From: Alphaproteobacteria bacterium
GTDB taxonomy: Bacteria; Pseudomonadota; Alphaproteobacteria; Rhizobiales; Aestuariivirgaceae
DNA: 19,555 bases
Reading direction: 5' to 3'
NCBI GenBank assembly: GCA_020441605.1
Contig: JAGRLX010000098.1
Span: forward strand, 2,600 to 22,154
In this document: in pieces, positions 7,849-14,739 of the stretch
Layout of the letters: the number at the start of each line of letters is the position of its first letter
Position numbering within the stretch: the stretch's first letter is position 1
The notes under the pieces: model-generated
Told to the model about the DNA's origin: nothing
The model's input: only the letters and a program-made list of their open reading frames with translations
The model's database searches: none
Program-made: the position numbers and the translations under genes

Positions 7849-9150
7849 ATGAATGCACCGGTTTCAGCCCCAGGCATGAACAAGCAGTGGGTCGAGCGCC
7901 GTGCCAAGGCCGTCTCCCGCGGCATCAGCGCGGGTGCTCCGGTCATTGCGGCACGCGCCGAGAATTCCGAGATCTGGGACATCGAAGGCAACCGTTACAT
8001 CGATTTCGGCGGTGGAATCGCGGTGGTCAATACCGGCCATCGCCATCCGTTGGTGATGAAGCGCGTCTATGAGCAACTCGAGGCCTTCACCCACACCTGC
8101 GCCATGGTCATGCCCTATGCGCCGTTCATCGAGGTGTGCGAGAAGCTCAACGCAGTTGCGCCCATATCAGGCGAGAAGAAGTCGGCGCTGGTGACCACCG
8201 GCGCCGAGGCGGTCGAGAATGCCGTCAAGTTCGCCCGCGCCTATACCGGCCGCTCGGACGTCATCGCCTTCAACGGCGGCTTCCATGGCCGTACGCTGCT
8301 CGGCATGTCGCTCACCGGCAAGGTCGTGCCGTACAAGGCGAAGTTCGGGCCGATGGCGCCAGGCGTGTGGCATGTACCTTTCCCGGTCGCCCATAAGGGC
8401 GTGAGCGTGGAGGATTCGATCCATGCCATCGAGTGGCTGTTCAAGGCCGATGTCGAGCCCACACGGGTCGCCGCCATCATCATCGAGCCGGTCCAGGGCG
8501 AGGGCGGCTTTTATGTGGCCCCCAAGGAGCTGATGGTCCGTCTGCGGAAGATCTGCGACGAGCATGGCATCCTGCTGATCGCCGACGAGATCCAGTCCGG
8601 CTTCGGCCGTACAGGCAAGTTCTTCGCCATGGAGCACTATGGCGTCGAACCGGATCTCATGACCGCAGCCAAGTCGCTGGCCGGCGGCTTCCCGCTCGCC
8701 GCCGTCGTCGGCCGCGCCAAGATCATGGATGCGCCGGACCCGGGTGGCATCGGCGGCACCTATGCCGGCAATCCCATCGCCTGCGCCGCAGCCCTCGGTG
8801 TCTTCGATGCCTTCGAACAGGAAGGCCTCCTGGAGAAGGCCGAGGCCCAGGGCAAGCTCATCATGGAGCGCATGCAGTCGATCAAGGCCAAGGGCAAGGG
8901 CATGCCGATCGGCGACATTCGCGGGCTCGGCGCCATGTGCGCCTTCGAACTGGTCACCAAGCACAGTGGCAACGAACCCGATGCGGCAGGCGCCAAGGCG
9001 CTGGCAGCGAAGTGCCTTGAGCGCGGCCTCCTCATCCTCACCTGCGGGGTCTATGCCGATACGGTGCGCATGCTGACGCCGCTCACCGCCTCGGAGATGA
9101 TTCTCAAGGAAGGCCTCGACATCCTCGAGAGCGCCATTCTCGGCAATTGA
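7849..9150 (+). CDS. gabT: 4-aminobutyrate aminotransferase GabT
   Basis: Class III (fold type I) PLP enzyme moving the amino group of GABA to 2-oxoglutarate, giving succinate semialdehyde and glutamate. 433 residues, normal length. Visible: YIDFGGGIAVVNTGHRHP (50-67), phosphate-binding VTTGAEAVENAVKFAR (115-130), NGGFHGRT (142-149), IEPVQGEGG (212-220), ADEIQSGFGRTG (245-256) with the cofactor-pyridine Asp246, and the PLP lysine Lys275 in TAAKSLAGGFPL. GTYAGNPIACAAALGV follows. These GabT-subfamily motifs separate it from the second aminotransferase in the window. The start ATG 7849 has a strong AGAGGAGA at 7836-7843. A perfect hairpin follows the stop, so this is probably a single-gene transcript on its 3' side. 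5-aminovalerate activity is also possible in this family. No gabD partner is present. Confidence 0.93.
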   Translation: MNAPVSAPGMNKQWVERRAKAVSRGISAGAPVIAARAENSEIWDIEGNRYIDFGGGIAVVNTGHRHPLVMKRVYEQLEAFTHTCAMVMPYAPFIEVCEKLNAVAPISGEKKSALVTTGAEAVENAVKFARAYTGRSDVIAFNGGFHGRTLLGMSLTGKVVPYKAKFGPMAPGVWHVPFPVAHKGVSVEDSIHAIEWLFKADVEPTRVAAIIIEPVQGEGGFYVAPKELMVRLRKICDEHGILLIADEIQSGFGRTGKFFAMEHYGVEPDLMTAAKSLAGGFPLAAVVGRAKIMDAPDPGGIGGTYAGNPIACAAALGVFDAFEQEGLLEKAEAQGKLIMERMQSIKAKGKGMPIGDIRGLGAMCAFELVTKHSGNEPDAAGAKALAAKCLERGLLILTCGVYADTVRMLTPLTASEMILKEGLDILESAILGN

Positions 9151-9158
9151 TGCACTCG

Positions 9159-9185
9159 CCCCTCCTGCCGCGCTGGCAGGAGGGG
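9159..9185 (+). terminator. Perfect 11-bp hairpin after gabT
   Basis: CCCCTCCTGCC (9159-9169), loop GCGCT, GGCAGGAGGGG (9175-9185): an 11-bp uninterrupted stem nine bases after the gabT stop codon. No T-run follows on the plus strand (next bases CATGATCG), so it is either a hairpin terminator without a U-tract or an mRNA 3'-end stabiliser. Confidence 0.6.
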
Positions 9186-9429
9186 CATGATCGACTGGTC
9201 TGCCGCCATGGCTTTACCGTCACGAATGGTAATAAGCGGACAGTTTCATCGGCAATGAACCGCACGCCAGCACACTTGGCCCGACTGCGGACAACCTATC
9301 GAGAGCTTAGGGTGGACATAGGATTTCCCGCGGTCGAATCCCACGACACGGGTTATTTACTGCTGGCATCACGGTCAGGAGTTTGAGCCAAGCATCTGGC
9401 CGTTCCTTCCTGTATCCGCGTGCCGCGCG
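9186..9429. other. Gene-free, lower-G+C convergent spacer between gabT and the dehydrogenase
   Basis: Holds no convincing gene. A 79-codon frame (9147-9386, plus) overlaps the gabT stop and the hairpin, has no ribosome site, and encodes nothing I recognise. By hand count 9181-9360 is about 56% G+C (100 of 180), below the coding DNA beside it. I see no inverted repeats beyond the hairpin, no direct-repeat target site and no transposase remnant. Both flanking genes point into this spacer, so it should carry transcript ends rather than promoters. Confidence 0.5.
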
Positions 9430-10452
9430 TTAGTTTCCGGGCACGATCACCACCTTCGAGGCGGCTCCCTTCTGCACCACCTCGAAGGCCGCTTGCGCTT
9501 CCGCCAAGGGCATGCGGTGGCTTATGAGGCGTTCAAGGCCCTCGTAGGTCCGACCGCTGAGGATTGCCATGGCGCGGCGCAATCCGTCGGGCGTCGCCGA
9601 ATAGCTGGACACGAGATTGATCTCACGCACCCAGATGTCCCACATGGGCATCGTGAGTTCCGTACCAGGCTTGCCGCCGAAGATGACGATGGTGCCACCA
9701 TCGCGCACCGCGTCCATCGCCAGTTGGACCGTCGCCGCAGTGACGACGGTGAGGACGACGCAGTCGACACCCCTGCCGGCGCTGGCACCCTTGCATATGG
9801 CCGCCACGTCGTCGGTGCCGGGAACGCCGCCGGCCGCGGCGCCCCATGCCTGCGCCAGCTCGATGCGTTCGGCCCGCATGTCGGCGATGACCGTCGTCAC
9901 CGCCCGGTCACGGAGCAACGGCACGAACAGCATGCCCACGGCACCCGCGCCCACCACAAGACAGCTGTCACCCTCGATGAGACTGACGCGATCGAGCGCC
10001 CGCAGGCAACAGGCCATGGGCTCCATGAACACGGCACGGTCCATGGGCATGTGATCGGGAATGGCGAAGACCGTGTTGTTGACATGCAGGACCGGAATGC
10101 GGATCAATTCAGCAAACCCGCCGGGGTCGATGTTCGAGCGCTTGAACAGGGCATCCATCGTCTCGCTGCCGCGCCGCGCGTAATGGGTGGCATAGTCGGG
10201 CACGTGATGGGCGAGCGCCACCCGCTGGCCCTGCGCAAATTTGCTGACTCCCTGGCCCAACTCATGCACGGTGCCCACGACCTCATGCCCCAGCTTTTGA
10301 GGCTTTGGGTAGGCACCGAACACCTTTGCCGTGTCGGTGCCGCAGATACCGCACATGGCAAGACGCACTACGATCTCGCCGGGACCCGCCTTCGGCGGCT
10401 GGATCTCGGCAAGGGTGACCGTGTCCTGGGTAATGCAAGTGAGGTAGTTCAT
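9430..10452 (-). CDS. Zinc-type alcohol dehydrogenase (MDR superfamily) lacking structural zinc site
   Basis: NAD(P)-dependent oxidation of an alcohol or polyol, or the reverse. From ATG 10452 it has 340 residues, standard for medium-chain dehydrogenases. Catalytic-zinc ligands are visible: Cys37 in MCGICGTD, His56/Glu57 in KLGHEVVG, and Glu144 in FMEPMACC. The nucleotide fold is marked by VGAGAVG (168-174) and an acidic residue after the second strand (VIADMRAERI), which suggests NAD. There is no cysteine from 38 to 147, so the four-Cys structural zinc lobe is missing; its place is HHVPDYATHYARRGSETMDA (82-101), which otherwise resembles the threonine/sorbitol dehydrogenase-like branch. The frame stays open to an ATG at 10548, but those 32 extra residues look unconserved and have no ribosome site, while GAGACGAGAA precedes 10452. 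Divergent from the second aminotransferase, with which it may share a carbonyl intermediate. Substrate unknown. Confidence 0.85.
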   Translation of the reverse strand: MNYLTCITQDTVTLAEIQPPKAGPGEIVVRLAMCGICGTDTAKVFGAYPKPQKLGHEVVGTVHELGQGVSKFAQGQRVALAHHVPDYATHYARRGSETMDALFKRSNIDPGGFAELIRIPVLHVNNTVFAIPDHMPMDRAVFMEPMACCLRALDRVSLIEGDSCLVVGAGAVGMLFVPLLRDRAVTTVIADMRAERIELAQAWGAAAGGVPGTDDVAAICKGASAGRGVDCVVLTVVTAATVQLAMDAVRDGGTIVIFGGKPGTELTMPMWDIWVREINLVSSYSATPDGLRRAMAILSGRTYEGLERLISHRMPLAEAQAAFEVVQKGAASKVVIVPGN

Positions 10453-10553
10453 GCGTTCTCGTCTCGTGGCCTTCGCCGCACCATCACCCGTCCCGGTCGG
10501 TGTTTCAAGAGCCGCCAGCCCGGGCCGCGCCTGATGCAGGTCGGTCATGTCTG

Positions 10554-10581
10554 TTCAACAAAGGCTTTCGGCTGCTATAAA
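10554..10581 (+). promoter_or_regulatory. Possible promoter of the aminotransferase-PPOX operon
   Basis: A good -10 hexamer, TATAAA (10576-10581), lies 26 bases before the start codon, just ahead of the ribosome site. The -35 is weak: TTCAAC at 10554-10559 with a 16-base spacer. The leader would be about 20 bases. If the dehydrogenase start were 10548 rather than 10452, the two promoter regions would overlap heavily. Confidence 0.35.
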
Positions 10582-10607
10582 CGCCGCTTCGCAGGAGGAA
10601 ACAGACA

Positions 10608-11990
10608 ATGCCGCTTTCAAATATGGCCGTGCGCGACATCGAGACCGTCATCCATCCCTACACCAACCTAGCTCGCCATCGCGAAGTGGGGCCGACGATC
10701 CTCAACGAGGGCCGGGGCATCTATCTCTATGACGACAAGGGCAAGCGCTACATCGAGGGACTCGCGGGCCTGTGGTGCACGGCACTGGGCTATGGCAACG
10801 AGGAAATCGTCGAGGCCGCGGCCAAGGCCATGCGCAAGGTTTCCTACACCCACGCGTTCAGCGGCAAGTCCCACGACGGCGTGATTGAACTCTCCGAGAA
10901 GCTCAAGGAAATCTCGCCAGTTCCCGCCTCCAAGGTGCTCTTTGGCACCTCGGGCTCGGAAGCCAACGACATGCAGATCAAGCTGTCTTGGTATTACAAC
11001 AATGCCCGCGGAAAGCCGCAGAAGAAGAAGATCATCAGCCGCATGCGCGCCTATCATGGCGTCACCATCGCGTCAGCCTCGCTGACCGGGCTGCCCTGGG
11101 TGCACAACGATTTCGACCTGCCGATCGCCCGGGTGGTCCACACGTCATGCCCGCACTATTATCGCTTCGGCCAGGACGGCGAGACCGAGGAGCAGTTCTC
11201 TGCCCGCATGGCGCAGGACCTCGAGGATCTTATCGATCGCGAGGGTCCGGACACGATCGCCGCCTTCATCGCCGAACCGGTAATGGGTGCCGGCGGCGTG
11301 ATCGTGCCGCCCAAGGGCTATTTCGAGAAGATCAATCCGATCCTGGCCAAGCATGACATCCGCTTCATCGCCGACGAGGTGATTTGCGGCTTCGGGCGTA
11401 CCGGCAACTGGTTTGGCGCCGAGACCTTCGGCATGAAGGCGCAGTCGATCTCGATGGCCAAGGCGATCACGTCCGCCTATTTCCCGATGTCGGCGCTGAC
11501 GATCGAGGAAGACCTCTATCAGGCCATGCTTGAAGAAAGCCGCAAGCTCGGCACCTTCGGCCATGGCTACACCTATACTGCCCATCCCGTCGGTTGCGCC
11601 GTGGCGCTCAAGACCATCGAGATCTACCAGCGCGACAAGATCATGGAACACGCCGCCGCGGTGTCACCACTCTTCCAGAAGCGACTGCACAAGCTGGGCG
11701 AACATCCGCTGGTCGGAGAGACGCGCGGCGTGGGCCTCATCGGCGCCATTGAACTGGTGGCCGACAAGAAGACCAAGCGCAGCTTCGATCCGAAGCGGCA
11801 GCTCGGAGCGACGACCATCAACGTCATGCAGGATCTCGGCGTGATCCTCCGCAACATCCAGGATTCGGTCGCTTTCTGTCCGCCGCTGGTCATCAGCGCC
11901 GATGAAATCAACGAGATGTTCGACCTGGTCGAGAAGGGCCTGGACCAGATGGAAGCGTGGGTGCGCAAGGAGGGAGCGCGCGAGGCATGA
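10608..11990 (+). CDS. Class III omega-aminotransferase (pyruvate-dependent type)
   Basis: Fold type I PLP aminotransferase of the omega-amino acid/amine:pyruvate branch, 460 residues. Motifs: GIYLYDDKGKRYIEGLAGLW (37-56), phosphate-binding FGTSGSEANDMQIKLS (112-127), RAYHGVT (147-153), AEPVMGAGG (222-230), ADEVICGFGRTG (255-266) with Asp256, and the PLP lysine Lys285 in ISMAKAITSAYFPM. GHGYTYTAHPVGCAVALKT follows. The GLAGLWC segment, SGSEANDMQIKL and the length match enzymes of the putrescine/GABA:pyruvate (SpuC-like) and beta-alanine:pyruvate type rather than GabT. The amine donor cannot be fixed from sequence. Start ATG 10608 has a strong AGGAGG at 10593-10598. It overlaps the next gene by four bases (ATGA), so the two are translated together. 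It may take over where GabT does not act, for instance on a diamine or a longer omega-amino acid. Confidence 0.88.
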   Translation: MPLSNMAVRDIETVIHPYTNLARHREVGPTILNEGRGIYLYDDKGKRYIEGLAGLWCTALGYGNEEIVEAAAKAMRKVSYTHAFSGKSHDGVIELSEKLKEISPVPASKVLFGTSGSEANDMQIKLSWYYNNARGKPQKKKIISRMRAYHGVTIASASLTGLPWVHNDFDLPIARVVHTSCPHYYRFGQDGETEEQFSARMAQDLEDLIDREGPDTIAAFIAEPVMGAGGVIVPPKGYFEKINPILAKHDIRFIADEVICGFGRTGNWFGAETFGMKAQSISMAKAITSAYFPMSALTIEEDLYQAMLEESRKLGTFGHGYTYTAHPVGCAVALKTIEIYQRDKIMEHAAAVSPLFQKRLHKLGEHPLVGETRGVGLIGAIELVADKKTKRSFDPKRQLGATTINVMQDLGVILRNIQDSVAFCPPLVISADEINEMFDLVEKGLDQMEAWVRKEGAREA

Positions 11991-12607
11991 TCGAAACTGA
12001 AGACAAGCTCCGCGCCAAGTTCAAGGCGGTCCATCCACTGGCGCTGAAAAAATCGCGGCCGGCGATCGACAAGCATTCGCGCCAGTTCATTTCGATGTCG
12101 CCCTTCGTGGTGGTGTCGACGGCGGACGCCAACGGCAAGGCGGATCTCTCGCCCCGCGGTGATCCACCCGGCTTCGTCCACATTGTCGACGAGAACACCA
12201 TCCTGATCCCGGACCGACCCGGCAACAACCGCCTCGATACGATGGCCAATATCATGGCCAATCCGAATGTCGGCTGCCTGTTCTTCATCCCGGGCTTCGA
12301 GGATACACTGAGACTGAACGGCACGGCGCGTATCACGGAGGATGCAAACCTCCTGAAACACTGTGTCGTGGAAGGCAAGCAGCCGAAGGTCGGTATCCTC
12401 ATCACCGTCGAGGAAGTCTTCATGCACTGCGCCAAGGCGCTGAAGCGCTCCAAGCTGTGGTCGGACGACTATCGCCAGGACCGCGGCCAAATGCCCTCGA
12501 TCGCCCGCATCATCATGGACCAGACGAGCGACACTGGCGTCGATGAGGCCGAAGCCCGCAAGGCCGACGCCGCGGTCGAGGAACAATACCGGACGGAACT
12601 TTACTGA
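11987..12607 (+). CDS. PPOX-fold flavoprotein (pyridoxamine 5'-phosphate oxidase-related, MSMEG_1061-like)
   Basis: A 206-residue FMN-binding split-barrel protein. Characteristic pieces are FVVVSTADANGKADLSPRGD (40-59), IPDRPGNNRLDT (74-85) and LRLNGTARI (108-116), as in the MSMEG_1061-type PPOX-class flavoproteins. These are mostly uncharacterised reductases or oxidases that use FMN or F420; an alphaproteobacterium would more likely use FMN. It is not the biosynthetic PdxH, which is encoded separately at 16729-17361. The start ATG 11987 lies inside ATGA with the aminotransferase stop, and AAGGAGGG at 11967-11974 precedes it, which rejects an in-frame start at 11957. The tight coupling suggests a shared substrate or product, but its reaction is unknown. 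Confidence 0.85.
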   Translation: MIETEDKLRAKFKAVHPLALKKSRPAIDKHSRQFISMSPFVVVSTADANGKADLSPRGDPPGFVHIVDENTILIPDRPGNNRLDTMANIMANPNVGCLFFIPGFEDTLRLNGTARITEDANLLKHCVVEGKQPKVGILITVEEVFMHCAKALKRSKLWSDDYRQDRGQMPSIARIIMDQTSDTGVDEAEARKADAAVEEQYRTELY

Positions 12608-12616
12608 CCATTGCCC

Positions 12617-12650
12617 GGTGAGCGGAACGGGATCAAGCGTCCCGCTCATC
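12617..12650. terminator. Hairpin between convergent PPOX and EF-hand genes
   Basis: GGTGAGCGG (12617-12625) pairs with CCGCTCATC (12642-12650) in a 9-bp stem with one G-T pair and a 16-base loop. It lies ten bases after the PPOX stop and 36 bases beyond the EF-hand stop, so it could end both transcripts. There is no T-run on either side, so the call is tentative. Confidence 0.4.
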
Positions 12651-12685
12651 GCGGCATCAGGGAGAACAGTCCAGACGCGAACTCA

Positions 12686-13237
12686 TCAGCGCCAGCGTTG
12701 GGCGCGGAATTCCCATGGAGTGACCTTGCCATCCTTGTCGGTGTCGGCCGCTTCGAAGCGGGCCTTGCCGGCGGCGAAGAATTCGGCCTTCGACACCGTG
12801 CCGTTCTTGTCGGCATCCATGGCGGGAAAGCGTGCCTTCTTGCGCTCCTGCATCATCTTCTCGCGCTCGGGGTTCTGACCGCGCTGCGGACCCATGCGCA
12901 CTGCCATGTATTCTTCTTCAGTCAATTCGCCGTCGTCGTCGGCATCCATCGCGGCAAAGACCGCCTCGACCTGAGCCGCCGCCTCGTCGTCGCTGATCAC
13001 CCCATCGTCGTTGCTGTCGATGGCAGCCATGCGCGACATGAAGCCGGGACCGCCCATGTAGCCGGGGCCACCCAGAAAGCCGGGTCCATAATCCTCGCCC
13101 ATCATCCGGCCATGGCCGGGTCCCATGCCCCAGCCCCACATGTGCCAGCCCCAACTATCATCATCGGCGAATGCCGGAATGGTTGCGCTGCCAAGCGCCA
13201 AGCCCAGAACCACTGTCGTCACGAGTGTCCGCCTCAT
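12686..13237 (-). CDS. Exported EF-hand calcium-binding protein
   Basis: 183 residues. Residues 1-24 form a Sec signal peptide (MRRT, hydrophobic core, cleavage expected after PAFA), so the protein is periplasmic or secreted. Residues 28-68 are a low-complexity stretch rich in Gly, Met, Trp and His (GWHMWGWGMGPGHGRMM and repeated GPG). Four canonical 12-residue EF loops follow: 74-85 (DSNDDGVISDDE), 98-109 (DADDDGELTEEE), 141-152 (DADKNGTVSKAE) and 165-176 (DTDKDGKVTPWE). Each has Asp at 1, an acidic or polar residue at 3 and 5, Gly at 6 and Glu at 12, so all four should bind calcium. The linker between the pairs (115-136) is basic and helical-looking. AAGGAGAAGGAAG precedes ATG 13237. Divergent from hemN. 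Function unknown; a periplasmic calcium or metal buffer or sensor is possible. Confidence 0.88.
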   Translation of the reverse strand: MRRTLVTTVVLGLALGSATIPAFADDDSWGWHMWGWGMGPGHGRMMGEDYGPGFLGGPGYMGGPGFMSRMAAIDSNDDGVISDDEAAAQVEAVFAAMDADDDGELTEEEYMAVRMGPQRGQNPEREKMMQERKKARFPAMDADKNGTVSKAEFFAAGKARFEAADTDKDGKVTPWEFRAQRWR

Positions 13238-13336
13238 CTTCCTTCTCCTTGCCGCAGTTGTTTGAAAACCTGAAGGCGCGAGGAAACATGCATCCCGCAG
13301 TGCAGCTAACTATCTCCCATCTACCCCGACTGGGTT

Positions 13337-13350
13337 TTGATCTCGGTCAA
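13337..13350 (+). promoter_or_regulatory. FNR/FnrL-type binding site upstream of hemN
   Basis: TTGAT-CTCG-GTCAA matches the FNR-family consensus TTGAT-N4-ATCAA at nine of ten positions, the one difference being a common variant in alphaproteobacteria. Its centre (13343.5) is 43.5 bases before the hemN ATG. hemN is a classic FNR/FnrL/Anr target because the enzyme works without oxygen. The near-symmetrical site could also act on the divergent EF-hand gene, whose start is about 100 bases away. Confidence 0.75.
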
Positions 13351-13386
13351 TGAAGTGACGGTTGAACCTGTTCAGTGTCTGCCGCC

Positions 13387-14739
13387 ATGGACACTCAACT
13401 TCTTCCTTTCGCCCTGCAGGACGTACCCCGCTACACGAGCTATCCGACAGCGGTGCAATTCCAGCCCGATTTCGCCGGATCGACCGCAGATGACTGGTTG
13501 ACGGGCCTCTCGCCCGAAGCTTCACTGTCGGTCTACGTGCATATCCCGTTCTGCCGGCAGTTGTGCTGGTATTGCGGCTGCCACACTTCGGTGCCGAACA
13601 GTTATGACCGGGCAGCGCGCTACGTCGACTTCCTGGTGCGCGACCTGCGCCGCAACGCTGGCCTGTTGCCGGGTCGCAAAGGGCGGGTCAAGCACATCCA
13701 TTTCGGCGGGGGGACGCCGACCTATCTCGACGACATGCACATTGCCGAGATTCTCGAGGCGATCGACAAAGGCTATGGCCTGGCTGCGGGCGCAGAGGTC
13801 GCACTCGAGTCCGATCCGCGCACTCTCACCAAGGAACGGGCCAGGGTGCTGGCATCCATGGGGTTCAACCGCATCAGCTTCGGCGTCCAGGATTTCGCCG
13901 CTCCGGTGCAGATGAAGATCAATCGGCTGCAGACATTCGGGCTAGTCGCCACGGCCACCGAGTTCCTGCGCGCGGCGGGATTCCAGTCAGTGAATTTCGA
14001 CCTAATGTACGGCCTGCCGGCCCAGACCGTTGCAAGCGTCACCAGGACCGCCCGGCAGGCCGCAGAACTGGCGCCGGACCGCATCGCGGTCTTTGGCTAT
14101 GCCCATGTGCCGTGGTTCAAGAAGCACCAGAAGATGATCGCCGACCAGGATCTTCCGGGCGTCGCCGAGCGCTACCGTCAGGCCACCGCCATCGATAGCG
14201 AACTCTGCGCGGCGGGATATGCTGCAATCGGGCTCGACCATTTCGCACTCGCCCATGACGAGTTGACCGCTGCCGCCGCCAAGGGAATGTTGCGCCGGAA
14301 CTTCCAGGGCTACACGACCGACGTCTCGGATGCGCTCTTGTCCTTCGGCGCCTCGGCCATTGGTGAATTTCCGCAAGGCTTCGTGCAGGCGGCACGGGAT
14401 ACGCTGCAATGGTCGGAGGCGATCGAACGCAACCAGAGCCCGGTCACGCGTGGTCTTGCGACCACAGCGGAGGATCGCATGCGTTCGGAAATCATCGAAC
14501 GGCTGATGTGCGATCTCACGGTCGACTATGCCCGGATTGCGGCCCGCCATGGCATGACGGCGGATCTCATGGCCGACGTGCCAGGGCGGCTGGAAGCAGC
14601 ATGCGCAGCCGGACTGGCCAGCATCGAGGGTACGCGGATTACGGTACCTCCGAGACATCGCCTGCTCCTGCGCACCGTCGCAACCGTCTTCGACGCCCAC
14701 TTCGTGGCCGCACCCAACCGGCACGCCAAAGCGGTCTGA
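13387..14739 (+). CDS. hemN: Oxygen-independent coproporphyrinogen III dehydrogenase HemN
   Basis: Radical-SAM enzyme that decarboxylates two propionates of coproporphyrinogen III to give protoporphyrinogen IX without oxygen; cytoplasmic, haem pathway. 450 residues from ATG 13387, normal for HemN. The 4Fe-4S motif is CRQLCWYCGC with Cys56, Cys60, Cys63 and the HemN-specific extra Cys65. It is preceded by YVHIPF and followed by the SAM-binding HIHFGGGTPTYL (103-114). RYTSYPT near the N-terminus is a HemN hallmark separating it from HemW, as are DHFALAHDEL and RNFQGYTT. A GTG four codons earlier (13375) is in frame; neither start has a clear ribosome site. The FNR-type box at 13337-13350 implies induction at low oxygen. 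If the box is at -41.5, transcription would begin about two bases before the ATG, favouring 13387 and a nearly leaderless mRNA. Its stop abuts the stop of the convergent gene. Confidence 0.95.
   Translation: MDTQLLPFALQDVPRYTSYPTAVQFQPDFAGSTADDWLTGLSPEASLSVYVHIPFCRQLCWYCGCHTSVPNSYDRAARYVDFLVRDLRRNAGLLPGRKGRVKHIHFGGGTPTYLDDMHIAEILEAIDKGYGLAAGAEVALESDPRTLTKERARVLASMGFNRISFGVQDFAAPVQMKINRLQTFGLVATATEFLRAAGFQSVNFDLMYGLPAQTVASVTRTARQAAELAPDRIAVFGYAHVPWFKKHQKMIADQDLPGVAERYRQATAIDSELCAAGYAAIGLDHFALAHDELTAAAAKGMLRRNFQGYTTDVSDALLSFGASAIGEFPQGFVQAARDTLQWSEAIERNQSPVTRGLATTAEDRMRSEIIERLMCDLTVDYARIAARHGMTADLMADVPGRLEAACAAGLASIEGTRITVPPRHRLLLRTVATVFDAHFVAAPNRHAKAV

Noticed and set aside
9147..9386. 79-codon plus-strand frame overlapping the gabT stop
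   Set aside because: No ribosome site, contains the gabT hairpin, composition unlike neighbouring genes, no recognisable domain.
10453..10548. 32-residue N-terminal extension of the dehydrogenase
   Set aside because: No ribosome site before 10548, and 340 residues from 10452 already gives a full-length MDR protein. Not fully excluded.
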